From positions 96,032,820-96,096,819 of the forward strand of contig NC_079213.1 in NCBI RefSeq assembly GCF_029633865.1: 64,000 nucleotides of DNA, written 5' to 3'. The notes under the pieces were generated by a model. It worked only from the letters and a program-made list of their open reading frames with translations, was not told where the DNA came from and made no database searches. This DNA is from Lampris incognitus (lineage: Eukaryota > Chordata > Actinopteri > Lampriformes > Lampridae). This document shows, in pieces, positions 49,785 through 59,199 of this stretch. The position numbers were made by a program, and so were the translations under genes. Positions within the stretch are counted from its first letter, which is position 1, and each line of letters starts with the position of its first letter.

Positions 49785-49796
49785 TCGGGGTCACCA
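49785..49796 (-). other. Gypsy-1 primer-binding site (tRNA-Trp)
   Basis: One base after the 5' LTR the minus strand reads TGGTGACCCCGA, complementary to the 3' end of vertebrate tRNA-Trp (ending TCGGGGTCACCA). The match stops after 12 bases. Confidence 0.75.
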
Positions 49797-49797
49797 A

Positions 49798-49972
49798 TGT
49801 GGCAGGAATGAGGAAAAACACAGGAGACCAAGGCGAGTTGGATGTTTATTCCTCAACTCCAAAAACCAACTGCAGCAGGAACAACCCTGCACCGGCGAGC
49901 CCGGGAACGTAAACCACGCCCCCAGCTCACAGTCCTGCTGGGTGAGCGGCATAGCCCCTAGTATCCGCCACA
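49798..49972 (-). repeat. Gypsy-1 5' LTR
   Basis: 175 bp, the upstream LTR in the minus-strand reading. It is followed immediately by the primer-binding site. Confidence 0.92.
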
Positions 49973-49976
49973 GGGT

Positions 49977-51090
49977 AAGGGTTATCCAGCGTTGGCTTCT
50001 TATCGACAAAGTGAAACGAGCAAACATAAAGAGTTTGAGGGGGCTTTTTTAAGTTTAAGTTCTTTAGCCAATTTCTTTTTGCCTCGTCGTCTTGTGGGAG
50101 GCGATGGAAAGTGTACCATCGCTGACGGGGACCGTCTGATTTAGTTTTAGGCTCCCGTTTAAGCCACTCATTAAGTTTCGTCTGGTTGTACGTACAACCA
50201 CGAAAAGCACATGTTGTCCCCGAGCTCCGTAAACGTCATTTTATATGTTGTTTAGCAACGTTTATCGTCTTTTTTTAAACACGAACAGCAATTAGGAACT
50301 CGTCAGTTAAATCTGCACAGGTCTGGTCCGCGGTGGCGTAGCGGTCTAAGCATCGGCTTTGTGTCGATGCAGTTGTCCACCGGGGACTGGGGTTCGCGCC
50401 CCGGTCTCGTCAGATCCGACTATGGCCGGACTCGATGAAGCAGCAATCATTGGCAACGCTGTCTTCTGGAGGGGGGCGGAGTCGGCTTGTGTTGGTCACG
50501 TGAACGCGTCTCTTGTGTGTGTCGAAAAAAACAGTGGTTCGGCCTGGAGTCGCCTTGTCACGAAAGTGGGGAGGCGGTCTCCTTCGAGACTGCCGGCCGG
50601 AGAGATGCAGTTGGCGAACGCATGCAGTACGAGGGTGGGTGTTTGAATTAAAATAGGGATCGATTGGCAAATAAATTGGGAGAAAAAAGGGAAAAATCAG
50701 AAATAAATTTATATATATAAAAAAAATGCCGCAGGTCTGTGATACTGCTTCCGCCGAACACCGGAAGTATTACCCATAATCGCCCCCCCCCCAGGAAACT
50801 CGCGTATAGTGTAACGTGCACGGATAAGCAGACTAACGGGTCGAACCCTTTAGTCGAGCGGTTAGCGATGAGGTACGGGTTCGCGTCCCGGCTGCGGCGG
50901 TTCCTGTGGTTGCCCCTCGAATTCGCTACATGTGCCTTACACTACACACACACACACACATATATATTATATTATATAAGGAACGATTCCTTATTTTAAG
51001 GAACGGTTGGCAACCCTAGTCCGATCGCTTGTTCTGAGTTTGTTGAGTTCGGAGATTAGAAGGAAGGCTGAAACAGGTTCCATATTGGAG
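49977..51090. other. Spacer between Gypsy-1 and Gypsy-2
   Basis: The region holds an 18-bp perfect palindrome at 50183-50200 (TGGTTGTACGTACAACCA), a tRNA-derived SINE at about 50318-50720 and a second tRNA-like box pair at 50851-50888. No host exon is recognised. Confidence 0.5.
50318..50720 (+). mobile_element. tRNA-derived SINE
   Basis: An RNA polymerase III A box TGGCGTAGCGG (50334-50344) and B box GGTTCGCGCCC (50391-50401) lie about 46 bases apart, as in a tRNA. An unrelated body follows, ending in an A/T-rich tail (AATTGGGAGAAAAAAGGG, about 50676). No target duplication could be fixed. Confidence 0.65.
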
Positions 51091-51095
51091 GCCAT

Positions 51096-51295
51096 TATTG
51101 TATTTAGAAATCACGTCAGGACACAGCGCTGTCGCTCGACACAACCTCTCCGTGGCATTCTTTATTTAGACTGACACAGCATCAAAGGCAGACCCAATCA
51201 AACAACCCAGAGCCCGCAGGCATCACCAATCGATCCCAGCACAATAGAACAGCACCAAATCAAATGCAGCACTGTCGATGTGTGCATACATAACA
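51096..51295 (-). repeat. Gypsy-2 3' LTR
   Basis: 200 bp, reading on the minus strand from TGTTATGTATGCAC to ATACAATA. It contains the AT-rich TAAATAAAG motif. One difference separates it from the 5' LTR. Confidence 0.94.
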
Positions 51296-51310
51296 TTTCC
51301 CCCCCCCCGG
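51296..51310 (-). other. Gypsy-2 polypurine tract
   Basis: A G run followed by AAA on the minus strand lies directly upstream of the 3' LTR. Confidence 0.75.
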
Positions 51311-51317
51311 CAGGATT

Positions 51318-54300
51318 TCAAACATGAAAGGTTGACACAAAGTCCTCTAGGTGGCCAGGGCGTAAACGTGTGCGAACAGGTCGCGGGGCGGCCTGAGGCT
51401 GGGCAGGCCGAGGTGGGGAGGGAGAAGGCAGGGGAAGCTGAGGCCCAGAAATGTCTGGGGCCCGTGTAGGAGCTGCATGAAGCCCCAGGGCGTCTCGCCA
51501 TGCTGAGGGAATGGCTATGGTTGTGTCACCAGCTGTGTGTGGCGGAGCTGACAACTTCCGTAGACGACTGGAGTGCCACCGAGTGCCATCGCTGAGGAGG
51601 TAAGTGGCTGGGCCCAGCTGACGGGTGACTTGGAGAGGAGAGGACCAGTATGAAGCCATTTTATTGTCCCTGTGGGGCCTGCGGACCCTGACCCAGTCTG
51701 ACACATTGATGTCTGGCACCCTGGTTCGTTTTGACTGGTCAAACCGTTGCTTCATCCGCGTCTGCTGACGAGTGACTGAGGCTCTGACCCCAGAGGGAGG
51801 TGCCTGAGGTGTGGAGGGGCGGAGCCTGTCAAGGGGCATGCACAGTTCCCGGCCTAGCATGAGAGAGGCTGGGGAGACGCCTGTGGTCGAGTGCTGTGTG
51901 GCCCGATAGTGCAGCAGAGTGTGACGGATGGCCTGCGTTAAAGAGCACCCTTGGGCCATGTGTGCTCTGAGGCCGTTCTTCAGTGACTGGTGAAAACGTT
52001 CAACGCCGCCATTGGCCTGGGGGTGGTAGTACGCAGTGCGTATATGACGGATGCCCTTGCTTTCGAGATAAGCAGTGAACTCAGCAGAGACCAGCTGAGG
52101 GCCGTTGTCAGTGGTGATGGCCTTTGGGAGGCCCCAGCGAGAGAAAAGAGAGTCCAGGAAGTCGATGATGATCTGTGAGGTCACAGTGCCGGAAGTGGTG
52201 AGTTCAGGCCATTTTGAGTGTAGATCGTAGGCGACCACCATGAAGCGTTGGTGGTGGGGAACTCCATGGATCTCACCACAAATGTCCAACTGCAGGTGTT
52301 CCCAGGGCTGAGAGGGCCAGGCGAGAGGTTGCAGGGGTGGGGGAGCCTGGTGGCCAGTCTTGCCACTCACAAGGCAGGCAGAACAGTCCTTCACCAGAGC
52401 CTCAATATCTCTGTCTATCCCCGGCCACCACACCAGGTCTCGGCAGCGCTGTTTCAGGTTCACAATGCCCAGGTGGCCTTCATGCGCCGTATTCAAAACA
52501 CGTGCACGGAGAGCAGCTGGGACCACTGTGCAAAACCCACGTGCCACGCAGGTGTCGTTCCAGCAGGAGAGCTCCTGTCTGATTCGGGCGAACGCAGCCA
52601 GCTCCTCTGGGACCTTGTGAGGCCAGCCGTTCTGGATGTAGGTGCGGAGCTGGGAGAGGACAGGGTCCTCTCCGGAGGCTGCCCTCAGCTCCTGCAGAGA
52701 GACAGTGGCCTGGAGGGGTGTGTGTAGCATTTGGACAATGTCCTTTTCCACACAGTCAGTGTCCGTCTGTGGAGCTGGGGTGGAGACAGAGCGAGAGAGC
52801 AGGTCGGCGACAACATTGTCTCTGCCTGGGGTGAACTGCAGGCTGAAGTTGTACTGGCGGAGGCGGTCAGACCAGCGGTGCAGCCTCAGGGGTTTGTGGC
52901 CTGTCCCAGATGTGGACAGCAGCGCTGTCAGGGCCTGGTGATCTGTCCTGAGGGTGAAGGAGCGGCCATAGAGGTAGAGGTGCCACCTTTCACAAGCCCA
53001 GATACAGGCTAACGCCTCACGCTCACCCACGGAGTACCGCTGCTCGGTCAGGTTGAGGGCACGGGAGGCGAAGGCAACGGGCTTCTCCACACCGTTCTGG
53101 GTTTGAGACAGCACGGCCCCTATCGCTGTGGCTGATGCGTCACAGGTCACAAAGGTGGAGCTGGAGATGTCGAAGTGAGCCAACACTGGTGGTGAAGTCA
53201 GTTGAGTCTTGAGATCACGCACAGCGTCACTGCATGCCTTTGACCACACCCATGGCTCGTCCTTACGCAGCAGCTGGCGCAGGGGGGCTGTGGTCGCAGA
53301 GTACTGGGGAAGAAACCTCAGGTAGTAACTTGTCATACCCAGGAAGGAGGCGACCTGGGCGGCCGAGCTGGGCTCAGGGATGGCCTGAATGGCGTCCACG
53401 TTGGATTGTAGTGGAGTTACACCGCTCGCTGACAGCCGGAACCCCACGAAGTCGATGGCTGGCACAGAGAGGACACATTTCTCAGCATTGAGAGTTAGCT
53501 TGTGCTTGGACAGGGCTGCGAAGACCATGTTAAGGCGCTTGTCGTGGATTTCACTGGTGGGCCCGTGTACCACTATATCGTCCAGATAAATGGCCACGCC
53601 CAGTATGCCAGCCAGCACGGAGACCATGATTTTCTGGAAGCAGCTAGGGGCGGAGCTGAGACCGAAAGGCATCCTGGTGTAGCGAAACACTCCTGCATGT
53701 GTCACAAAGGCTGTGAGGTTTCGGCTGCTGGGGTGGAGGGGCACCTGTAAGTACCCCTGTCTGAGGTCGAGCTTGGAGAACACCTCAGAGCCATAGAACT
53801 GAGCAGTGAGCTCTTCTGAGGTGGGCAGTGGATACTTATCAGGGACCACTGCCTTATTTACTGCACGTAGATCGACGCAGACACGCAGGCCCCCCGACTT
53901 CTTCTTAGCCACCACGAGGTTTGAGACCCAAGGTGACGCGTCCACCGGTTCAATGATGCCAGCTTCCAGCAGTTGTTGCAGCTCGGCGGAGACCCCATCA
54001 CGGAGAGCCAACGGGATGCAGCGCAGTGGTTGGATGACAGATTTCCCAGCAGGGTTGAGGAGAGGTTGATGGGTGAAGGCGGAGAGGCAGCCCAGCCCCA
54101 TAAACAGCGATGGCCACTTCTGCTGCCAAGGTGTGGCGACAGTCAGGATTGCTGCCCCCCTTGTGTCTAAGAGGGAGAACCCCAGAGCGGAGAACAGGTC
54201 CAGGCCCATCAGGTTGGCCCCACGGCGTGCCACATGAAAAACTGCATTGGGCACCAGCTTGGTTCCATAGCGGACAGTCAGTTGGAGAGAGCCAACCAGA

Positions 54301-55355
54301 TCGATTTTGGAGTCACCATACCCACAGAGGACAGCTGAGGGTGCGGACAGTGGCAGTGAACCGAAAAATTGACTGTAGGTATCAACATTCAGGAGAGACA
54401 CACTTGCACCGGTGTCCAACAGCAGGGGGATGCACATATCATTAATGTTGACTGTGCATGATTTGAATGACACTGGCCCAGAGCTCACCTTGTGAATGAC
54501 GGCGGTTGAAGACTGGGCGGTGTGGCCCTCTGACCCAGCCGGGGAAGATCGACAGACGTTGGCAAAGTGATTGTGCTTACCGCAGCTACGGCATGTCTGG
54601 CCATGGGCAGGGCAGTTCTGAGCCCTTGAAACATGAGACCGAGACCCACAGTTACCACAGGACTGTTGAGGGCGGGGCCGAGAACGCCGTCGTTGCAGTT
54701 GCAAGACGTCCCCAGTGGAGTCGGCGCCCGCCTCGCTCTGGTTGGGTTGCGTCCCGAGGGGCAGCCGTGAGTAGAGGGAGGAGTCGTTGGCAGCTTGACT
54801 GGAGGTGGCCACTTGCTGTGTATTTAGCATAGCAGCACACTCAGCTGCTCCCTCAACCTGTAGTGCGATGGTAATTGCTCTGGACAGCAGCAGATCGTCT
54901 TTTTCCAGCAGGAGAGTCTCACGCACCTTTGCGTTGTTGGTGTGTTCGATTAGTTGGTCGCGAACCATCTCGTCCTGAAGCGCGCCAAACTTGCATGAGC
55001 TAGCTAGCCCTCGCAAATTAGCTACGTACTGCCGCACAGACTCACCAGGCAGTTGGTGTCGCTGACGGAATATAAATCGCCGAAGGAGGGCACTCTGTGG
55101 AGCAGCGAAATGGGTGCTCATAAGTCCGACAGCTTCGGCAAAGCTTGTGACGTGCCCCAGAGACCCAAGCACACGATGACTCTCTGCTCCCAAGCAGTGT
55201 AGCAACAGAGCCGTCTTCCTAGCCTGGCTCACGTCGTCGAGCCCTGAGGCGATGATGTAATTTTCAAAACTATGTAGCCAGCGAGTCCATGGTACCGGAG
55301 GCTCGCCAGGTAATGCCAGGAAGGGGGCAGGTGGTGGGAGAGAGATATCAGCCAT
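51318..55355 (-). CDS. Gypsy-2 Gag-Pol polyprotein, intact
   Basis: One frame of 1345 codons starts MADISLPPPAPFLALPGE at 55355. Order: Gag core (about 1-180), a doubled Cys/His knuckle (CGNCGSRSHVSRAQNC and CRSCGKHNHFANVC, about 235-270), retropepsin with LLDTGASVSLLN (about 315), reverse transcriptase with ASPWVSNLVVAKKKSGGLRV, FSKLDLRQGYLQVPL and catalytic IYLDDIVVHG, RNase H (TCDASATAIGAVL, GEREALACIWACERW, RTDHQALTAL), integrase zinc finger (HEGHLGIVNLKQRC, CSACLVSGK) and DDE core (DICGEIHG, TTDNGPQLVS, GVERFHQSLKNGL), and a GPF-like C-terminus (WSSPLQVTRQLGPATYLLSD). The stop is at 51318-51320. Host expression is not shown. Confidence 0.95.
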   Translation of the reverse strand: MADISLPPPAPFLALPGEPPVPWTRWLHSFENYIIASGLDDVSQARKTALLLHCLGAESHRVLGSLGHVTSFAEAVGLMSTHFAAPQSALLRRFIFRQRHQLPGESVRQYVANLRGLASSCKFGALQDEMVRDQLIEHTNNAKVRETLLLEKDDLLLSRAITIALQVEGAAECAAMLNTQQVATSSQAANDSSLYSRLPLGTQPNQSEAGADSTGDVLQLQRRRSRPRPQQSCGNCGSRSHVSRAQNCPAHGQTCRSCGKHNHFANVCRSSPAGSEGHTAQSSTAVIHKVSSGPVSFKSCTVNINDMCIPLLLDTGASVSLLNVDTYSQFFGSLPLSAPSAVLCGYGDSKIDLVGSLQLTVRYGTKLVPNAVFHVARRGANLMGLDLFSALGFSLLDTRGAAILTVATPWQQKWPSLFMGLGCLSAFTHQPLLNPAGKSVIQPLRCIPLALRDGVSAELQQLLEAGIIEPVDASPWVSNLVVAKKKSGGLRVCVDLRAVNKAVVPDKYPLPTSEELTAQFYGSEVFSKLDLRQGYLQVPLHPSSRNLTAFVTHAGVFRYTRMPFGLSSAPSCFQKIMVSVLAGILGVAIYLDDIVVHGPTSEIHDKRLNMVFAALSKHKLTLNAEKCVLSVPAIDFVGFRLSASGVTPLQSNVDAIQAIPEPSSAAQVASFLGMTSYYLRFLPQYSATTAPLRQLLRKDEPWVWSKACSDAVRDLKTQLTSPPVLAHFDISSSTFVTCDASATAIGAVLSQTQNGVEKPVAFASRALNLTEQRYSVGEREALACIWACERWHLYLYGRSFTLRTDHQALTALLSTSGTGHKPLRLHRWSDRLRQYNFSLQFTPGRDNVVADLLSRSVSTPAPQTDTDCVEKDIVQMLHTPLQATVSLQELRAASGEDPVLSQLRTYIQNGWPHKVPEELAAFARIRQELSCWNDTCVARGFCTVVPAALRARVLNTAHEGHLGIVNLKQRCRDLVWWPGIDRDIEALVKDCSACLVSGKTGHQAPPPLQPLAWPSQPWEHLQLDICGEIHGVPHHQRFMVVAYDLHSKWPELTTSGTVTSQIIIDFLDSLFSRWGLPKAITTDNGPQLVSAEFTAYLESKGIRHIRTAYYHPQANGGVERFHQSLKNGLRAHMAQGCSLTQAIRHTLLHYRATQHSTTGVSPASLMLGRELCMPLDRLRPSTPQAPPSGVRASVTRQQTRMKQRFDQSKRTRVPDINVSDWVRVRRPHRDNKMASYWSSPLQVTRQLGPATYLLSDGTRWHSSRLRKLSAPPHTAGDTTIAIPSAWRDALGLHAAPTRAPDISGPQLPLPSPSPPRPAQPQAAPRPVRTRLRPGHLEDFVSTFHV

Positions 55356-55366
55356 CCTCGTCGCCA
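55352..55366 (-). other. Gypsy-2 primer-binding site (tRNA-Ser GCT)
   Basis: The minus strand reads TGGCGACGAGGATGG one base after the LTR, complementary to the 3' end of tRNA-Ser(GCT), CCATCCTCGTCGCCA. It overlaps the start codon of gag-pol. Confidence 0.8.
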
Positions 55367-55367
55367 A

Positions 55368-55567
55368 TATTGTATTTAGAAATCACGTCAGGACACAGCG
55401 CTGTCGCTCGACACAACCTCTCCGTGGCATTCTTTATTTAGACTGACACAGCATCAAAGGCAGACCCGATCAAACAACCCAGAGCCCGCAGGCATCACCA
55501 ATCGATCCCAGCACAATAGAACAGCACCAAATCAAATGCAGCACTGTCGATGTGTGCATACATAACA
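55368..55567 (-). repeat. Gypsy-2 5' LTR
   Basis: 200 bp copy of the 3' LTR with one substitution. The gag-pol start codon lies 13 bases beyond its end on the minus strand. Confidence 0.94.
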
Positions 55568-55572
55568 GCCAT

Positions 55573-56128
55573 GTTCCCCAAAACTTTCCGGTCCGTAGTA
55601 GTTCGAATGGCAATTGCATCAGACGAGTGTGGGATCAAAGAAAACCAGAAACAGTGTGTTTGTTTTTAGTATTTTTTTTTTAAGTAAAAAAGTAATTTGT
55701 TTTGGAGCGACTCCTCCCACGTCTACTCTGTCCTACATCCAGGCCGGAAGTCCGTCACATCATTATTAATCGCGTTTTCTGGCAGCCGTGCTTGGCTCTG
55801 AATAAAATTAAGTCCAATGGGACCCGCGCGGAATCATTAGGACGAGTCAGCAAGAAGAACGAATTTAAACAAAGTTATGTAACAAAATGGCTTACAGAGA
55901 TGAGGAGTCAAACGGGGAGTCAAAGATGCCATCTATGTTAAGAGGGAACGACCATCCCCGAACCGAGGGGGGGGGCTAAGAGTACACCTGTCACCCCCTT
56001 GTAATGCTGTGATTGCAAACATTCCCCAAATCCTCTGTGAATAGTACACATGGCCATTGAAACTAGTTAATGGTCACACCCATATTTGCATATGAAACCA
56101 ATGGTTGGTTTCTGTCGTTATGCCACTA
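55573..56128. other. Spacer between Gypsy-2 and Gypsy-3
   Basis: The sequence continues the target of Gypsy-2. A run of T lies at about 55672 and a G run near 55969. I see no supported gene or repeat. Confidence 0.45.
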
Positions 56129-56133
56129 TACTG

Positions 56134-56245
56134 TGTTACGAGAGTTGACCTGTAGGTGGCTACACTGTGTTAACTTACGTATCTGTGATCTGCTAGACAA
56201 GAGAAGTAAAGTGATTGCCCCAATGTACAAGGCATGTTCTGTACT
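56134..56245 (+). repeat. Gypsy-3 5' LTR, left part
   Basis: It starts TGTTACGAGAGTTGACC and runs to GCATGTTCTGTACT. The matching 3' LTR continues directly with ATGTCCCAGAATTA, which here is found only at 58537. Confidence 0.85.
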
Positions 56246-56260
56246 GTGCTGACTCCTGTC

Positions 56261-57758
56261 TCTACTACTACTACTTTTGGCTGCTCCCGTTAGGGGTCGC
56301 CACAGCGGATCATCCGTTTCCATTACTTTCTGTCTTCTGCGTCTTCCTCTGTCACACCAGCCACCTGCATGTCTTCCCTCACCACATCCATAAACCTCCT
56401 CTTTGGCCTTCCTCTTCTCCTCTTCCCTGGCAGCTCCATATTCAGCATCCTTCTCCCAATATACTCAGCATCTCTCCTCCACACATGTCCAAACCATCTC
56501 AATCTTGCCTCTCTTGCTTTGTCTCCAAACCGTCCAACCTGAGCGGTCCCTCTAATATAATCATTCCTAATCCTGTCCTTCTTCGTTACTCCCAGTGAAA
56601 ATCTTAGCATCTTCAACTCTGCCACCTCCAGCTCCGCCTCCCGTCTTTTCGTCAGTGTCACTGTCTCCAAACCATATAACATAGCTGGTCTCACAACCAT
56701 CTTGTAAACTTTCCCTTCAACTCTTGCTGGTACCCTTCTGTCGCAAATCACTCCTGACACACTTCTCCACCCACTCCACCCTGCCTGCACTCTCTTTTTC
56801 ACCTCTCTACTGCACTCCCCGTTACTTTGGACAGTTGACCCCAAGTATTTAAACTCAAATGCCTTTGTCACCTCCACTCCTTGCATCCTGACCATTCCAC
56901 TGTCCTCTCTCTCATTTACGCATAGGCCATTTCCATCCTTTTTGCAAAATCGACCACCATCTGTCCTTCCACATTTCTCTCCTTGACTCCATACCTTCCC
57001 ATCACCTCCTCATCACCTCTGTTCCCTTCACCAACATGTCCATTGAAGTCCGCTCCAATCACCACTCTCTCCTCCTTGGGTACCCTCTCCACCATGTCGT
57101 CCAACTCACTCCAGAATTCTTCTTTTTCATCCATCTCACACCCAACTTGCGGGGCATATGCGCTGATAACATTTAGCTATAAACCTTCAATTTCCAGCTT
57201 CATACTCATCACTCTGTCTTGCACTCTCTTCACCTCCAGCATGCTCTTGACATACTCTTCCTTCAGAATTACCCCTACCCCATTACTCTTCCCATTCACA
57301 CCATGGTAGAAGAGTTTGAACCCACCTCCAATACTCCTGGCCTTACTCCCCTTCCACCTGGTCTCTTGCACACACAGTATGCCTACCTTTCTTCTTTCCA
57401 TCATGTCAGCCAGCTCTCTCCCTTTACCAGTCATAGTGCCAACATTCAAAGTTCCAACTCTCACCTCCACATGCCTACCCTTCCTCCTCTCTAGCTGCCT
57501 CTGGACATGCTTTCCCCCTCTCCTTCTCCTTCGCCCAACAGTAGCATAGTTTCCACCGACACCCTGCTGGTTAACAGTACTGGTGGCGGCCGTTGGTAAC
57601 TCGGGCCTCGACCGATCCGGTATGTAAGTCTTATTTATGATCCGCATATTTGATTTGGCAAAGATTTTACGCCGGATGCCCTTCCTGACGCAACCCTCCC
57701 CATTTGTCCGGGCTTGGGACCGGCACTGAGGATGCACTGGCTTGTGCATCCTCAGTGG
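56261..57758 (-). mobile_element. RTE-4: internally deleted RTE-type LINE
   Basis: A perfect 17-bp duplication CTGTGCTGACTCCTGTC flanks it (56244-56260 and 57759-57775). On the minus strand it starts CCACTGAGGATGCACAAGCC like RTE-1 and ends GGAGCAGCCAAAAGTAGTAG. About 1.6 kb of endonuclease end and RT is missing at about 56925. Both ends are complete, so it could move in trans. Confidence 0.92.
56323..57749 (-). pseudogene. RTE-4 coding remnants
   Basis: The endonuclease start (KGRELADMMERRKVGILCVQ near 57400) is followed by a break at about 57177, then [20 protein letters not shown] and [20 protein letters not shown]. At about 56925 KRMEMA jumps to [15 protein letters not shown], skipping the rest of the endonuclease and the whole RT. 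The C-terminal domain (VPARVEGKVYKMVVRPAMLY, RRMLNMELPGKRRRGRPKRR) is open to about 56323. The C-terminal frame is intact where RTE-1 has its frameshift. Confidence 0.87.
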
Positions 57759-58531
57759 CTGTGCTGACTCCTGTCATTTCTGTTATTAGTATTTTGAAAC
57801 TATAGTGCCACCTACTGGCGGAAGGGTTATTGCTTCTGCAAGGAAGTGATGCGGTGCCAGCCCATGTTGTCATAACGGCATTTCCTTTCAGTATGAGTTT
57901 GCCTGAAAACAGAAAACTAACGTTAATGGATGTGCTCTACAGTTGTTTTTGTGTCCCGTATAGTAGATCTATCAGTAAGTATGGTGTTATTTCGTATTTA
58001 AGTTAGAAATGAATGTGTGTTATGGGAAAAGTTAAGTCATGGGTTTCTATGAGTGTTTAACATTACGTCGGTTGTTATGTGTGTTAGCTATATACCGTTA
58101 GCTTCGCCTCGTGCATGGTAGCCTGACGTTACTTGCTGATAGCTGTGCATCACATTCATTGTTCTGTTTAGTGTGCTCTGTAGTTTACCTACCATATACT
58201 TACCCAACATTATTTGAAACTGGAAGGAAGTTCTCTATTAATAGAGCTATAGTTTATTGTTACATAGGAAAAGTTTGTTATGTTGAAATTTGGATTGTAC
58301 TTACCTTTGTGAATGTTGATCCTGGTGAGGGTACCTGTAAAAGACACATGTTAATTGAGGTCACAATTGTTTAATATTCTTATTTTAATGTGTTCACATT
58401 GTGCTTTGTGTGTTTCAGTTTTACAAAATTGCAACGAGTGATTAAACTACTCCAGTGGAAAGCTTAGTCCCTCGTTCGTGTTAGCTATCTGTCTAGGCAC
58501 TGCACAGAACTCATGTGCCGAGGACAGAATA

Positions 58532-58596
58532 GTACTATGTCCCAGAGTTATAAGTAAAGCTTCATGAACCCACGTATCTGCATGATCATTTCAACA
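58532..58596 (+). repeat. Gypsy-3 5' LTR, right part
   Basis: The sequence GTACTATGTCCCAGAGTTAT to CATTTCAACA completes the LTR. GTACT is duplicated at the insertion point (56241-56245). Confidence 0.85.
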
Positions 58597-58689
58597 TGGG
58601 GTCATAACTGGACTCGGCAGCAACCAACAGAAGAAGAAAATACAGCTAGCTGGCTAACGTTGCTGCTGAGAAGGACCGCACTAGCTACA

Positions 58690-59199
58690 ATGGCAGAAGC
58701 AAAAGCTAATTTCCTGGCGATTCCAGTGCCGGAACGGATGGACATGAAAGGAGACATATTCAACAACTGGACATTCTTTAGAGCACAATGGGAAAACAAC
58801 GAGACTGCAACTGGACTGAATGAAAAGGATGACAAAATCCAGGTGACTACTCTGCTAACCGTGATGGGTAAGGAATGCCATATGCTGCAACAGCACCTTC
58901 ACATGACAGACGTAGACAGACGCAAACCTGATAAGATTCTAGATGCACTTGAAAAGGACTTCGAACCATCCAGGAATATGATTTATGAGTGCTATATATT
59001 CCATACCACTAAACAGAGCCAGTGTAAGTCTGTAGACCGATATGTCGCAAACTTGAGGAAGTTAACACAGGACGGCAACCCAGCTTTCCATCCCAGCAAA
59101 GCTACTCTCAAGCTATATGACGGATCACTGGTAAAACCAACAGGAGAAATCAAACTCAAAGTGGAACATGATGGACAGACACACAAGCTCAAGTTCTAG
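58690..59199 (+). pseudogene. Gypsy-3 gag, fused to the end of the protease
   Basis: An ATG at 58690 begins MAEAKANFLAIPVPERMDMK, then GDIFNNWTFFRAQWENNETA and RRKPDKILDALEKDFEPSRN, a Gag core of this Gypsy group. The frame passes directly into late protease sequence (LKLYDGSLVKPTGEIKLKVE) and stops at 59199. The zinc knuckle and the protease active site are deleted. Confidence 0.78.

Larger units (their letters stand above)
45736..49972 (-). mobile_element. Gypsy-1: Gypsy-type LTR retrotransposon, inactive
   Basis: Two 175-bp LTRs bound it, each starting TGTGGC and ending GCCACA, with a 4-bp GGGT target duplication (45732-45735 and 49973-49976). Inside, on the minus strand, are gag, protease, RT, RNase H and integrase in Gypsy order. 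The LTRs differ at six positions by eye (about 3.4 %), so the insertion is moderately old. No envelope gene is present. Confidence 0.93.
51096..55567 (-). mobile_element. Gypsy-2: intact, very young Gypsy-type LTR retrotransposon
   Basis: LTRs of 200 bp at both ends differ at a single position (A or G at about 51192 and 55464). A perfect 5-bp duplication GCCAT flanks it (51091-51095 and 55568-55572). Primer-binding site, polypurine tract and one complete gag-pol frame are all present. Nothing visible would prevent transposition. There is no envelope gene. Confidence 0.95.
56246..58531. mobile_element. Unclassified insertion in the Gypsy-3 5' LTR (about 0.77 kb without RTE-4)
   Basis: The block sits exactly between two GTACT copies (56241-56245 and 58532-58536) and is absent from the 3' LTR. 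It begins GTGCTGACTCCTGTC and ends GAGGACAGAATA. A 5-bp duplication and this size would fit a solo LTR, but the ends are not TG...CA. It contains RTE-4. I recognise no coding sequence in the rest. Confidence 0.6.

Noticed and set aside
50334..50401. Functional tRNA gene
   Set aside because: A and B boxes are present but a tRNA cloverleaf cannot be formed convincingly and a SINE body follows.
52248..54445. Several plus-strand frames opposite Gypsy-2
   Set aside because: All are antisense shadows of the intact gag-pol.
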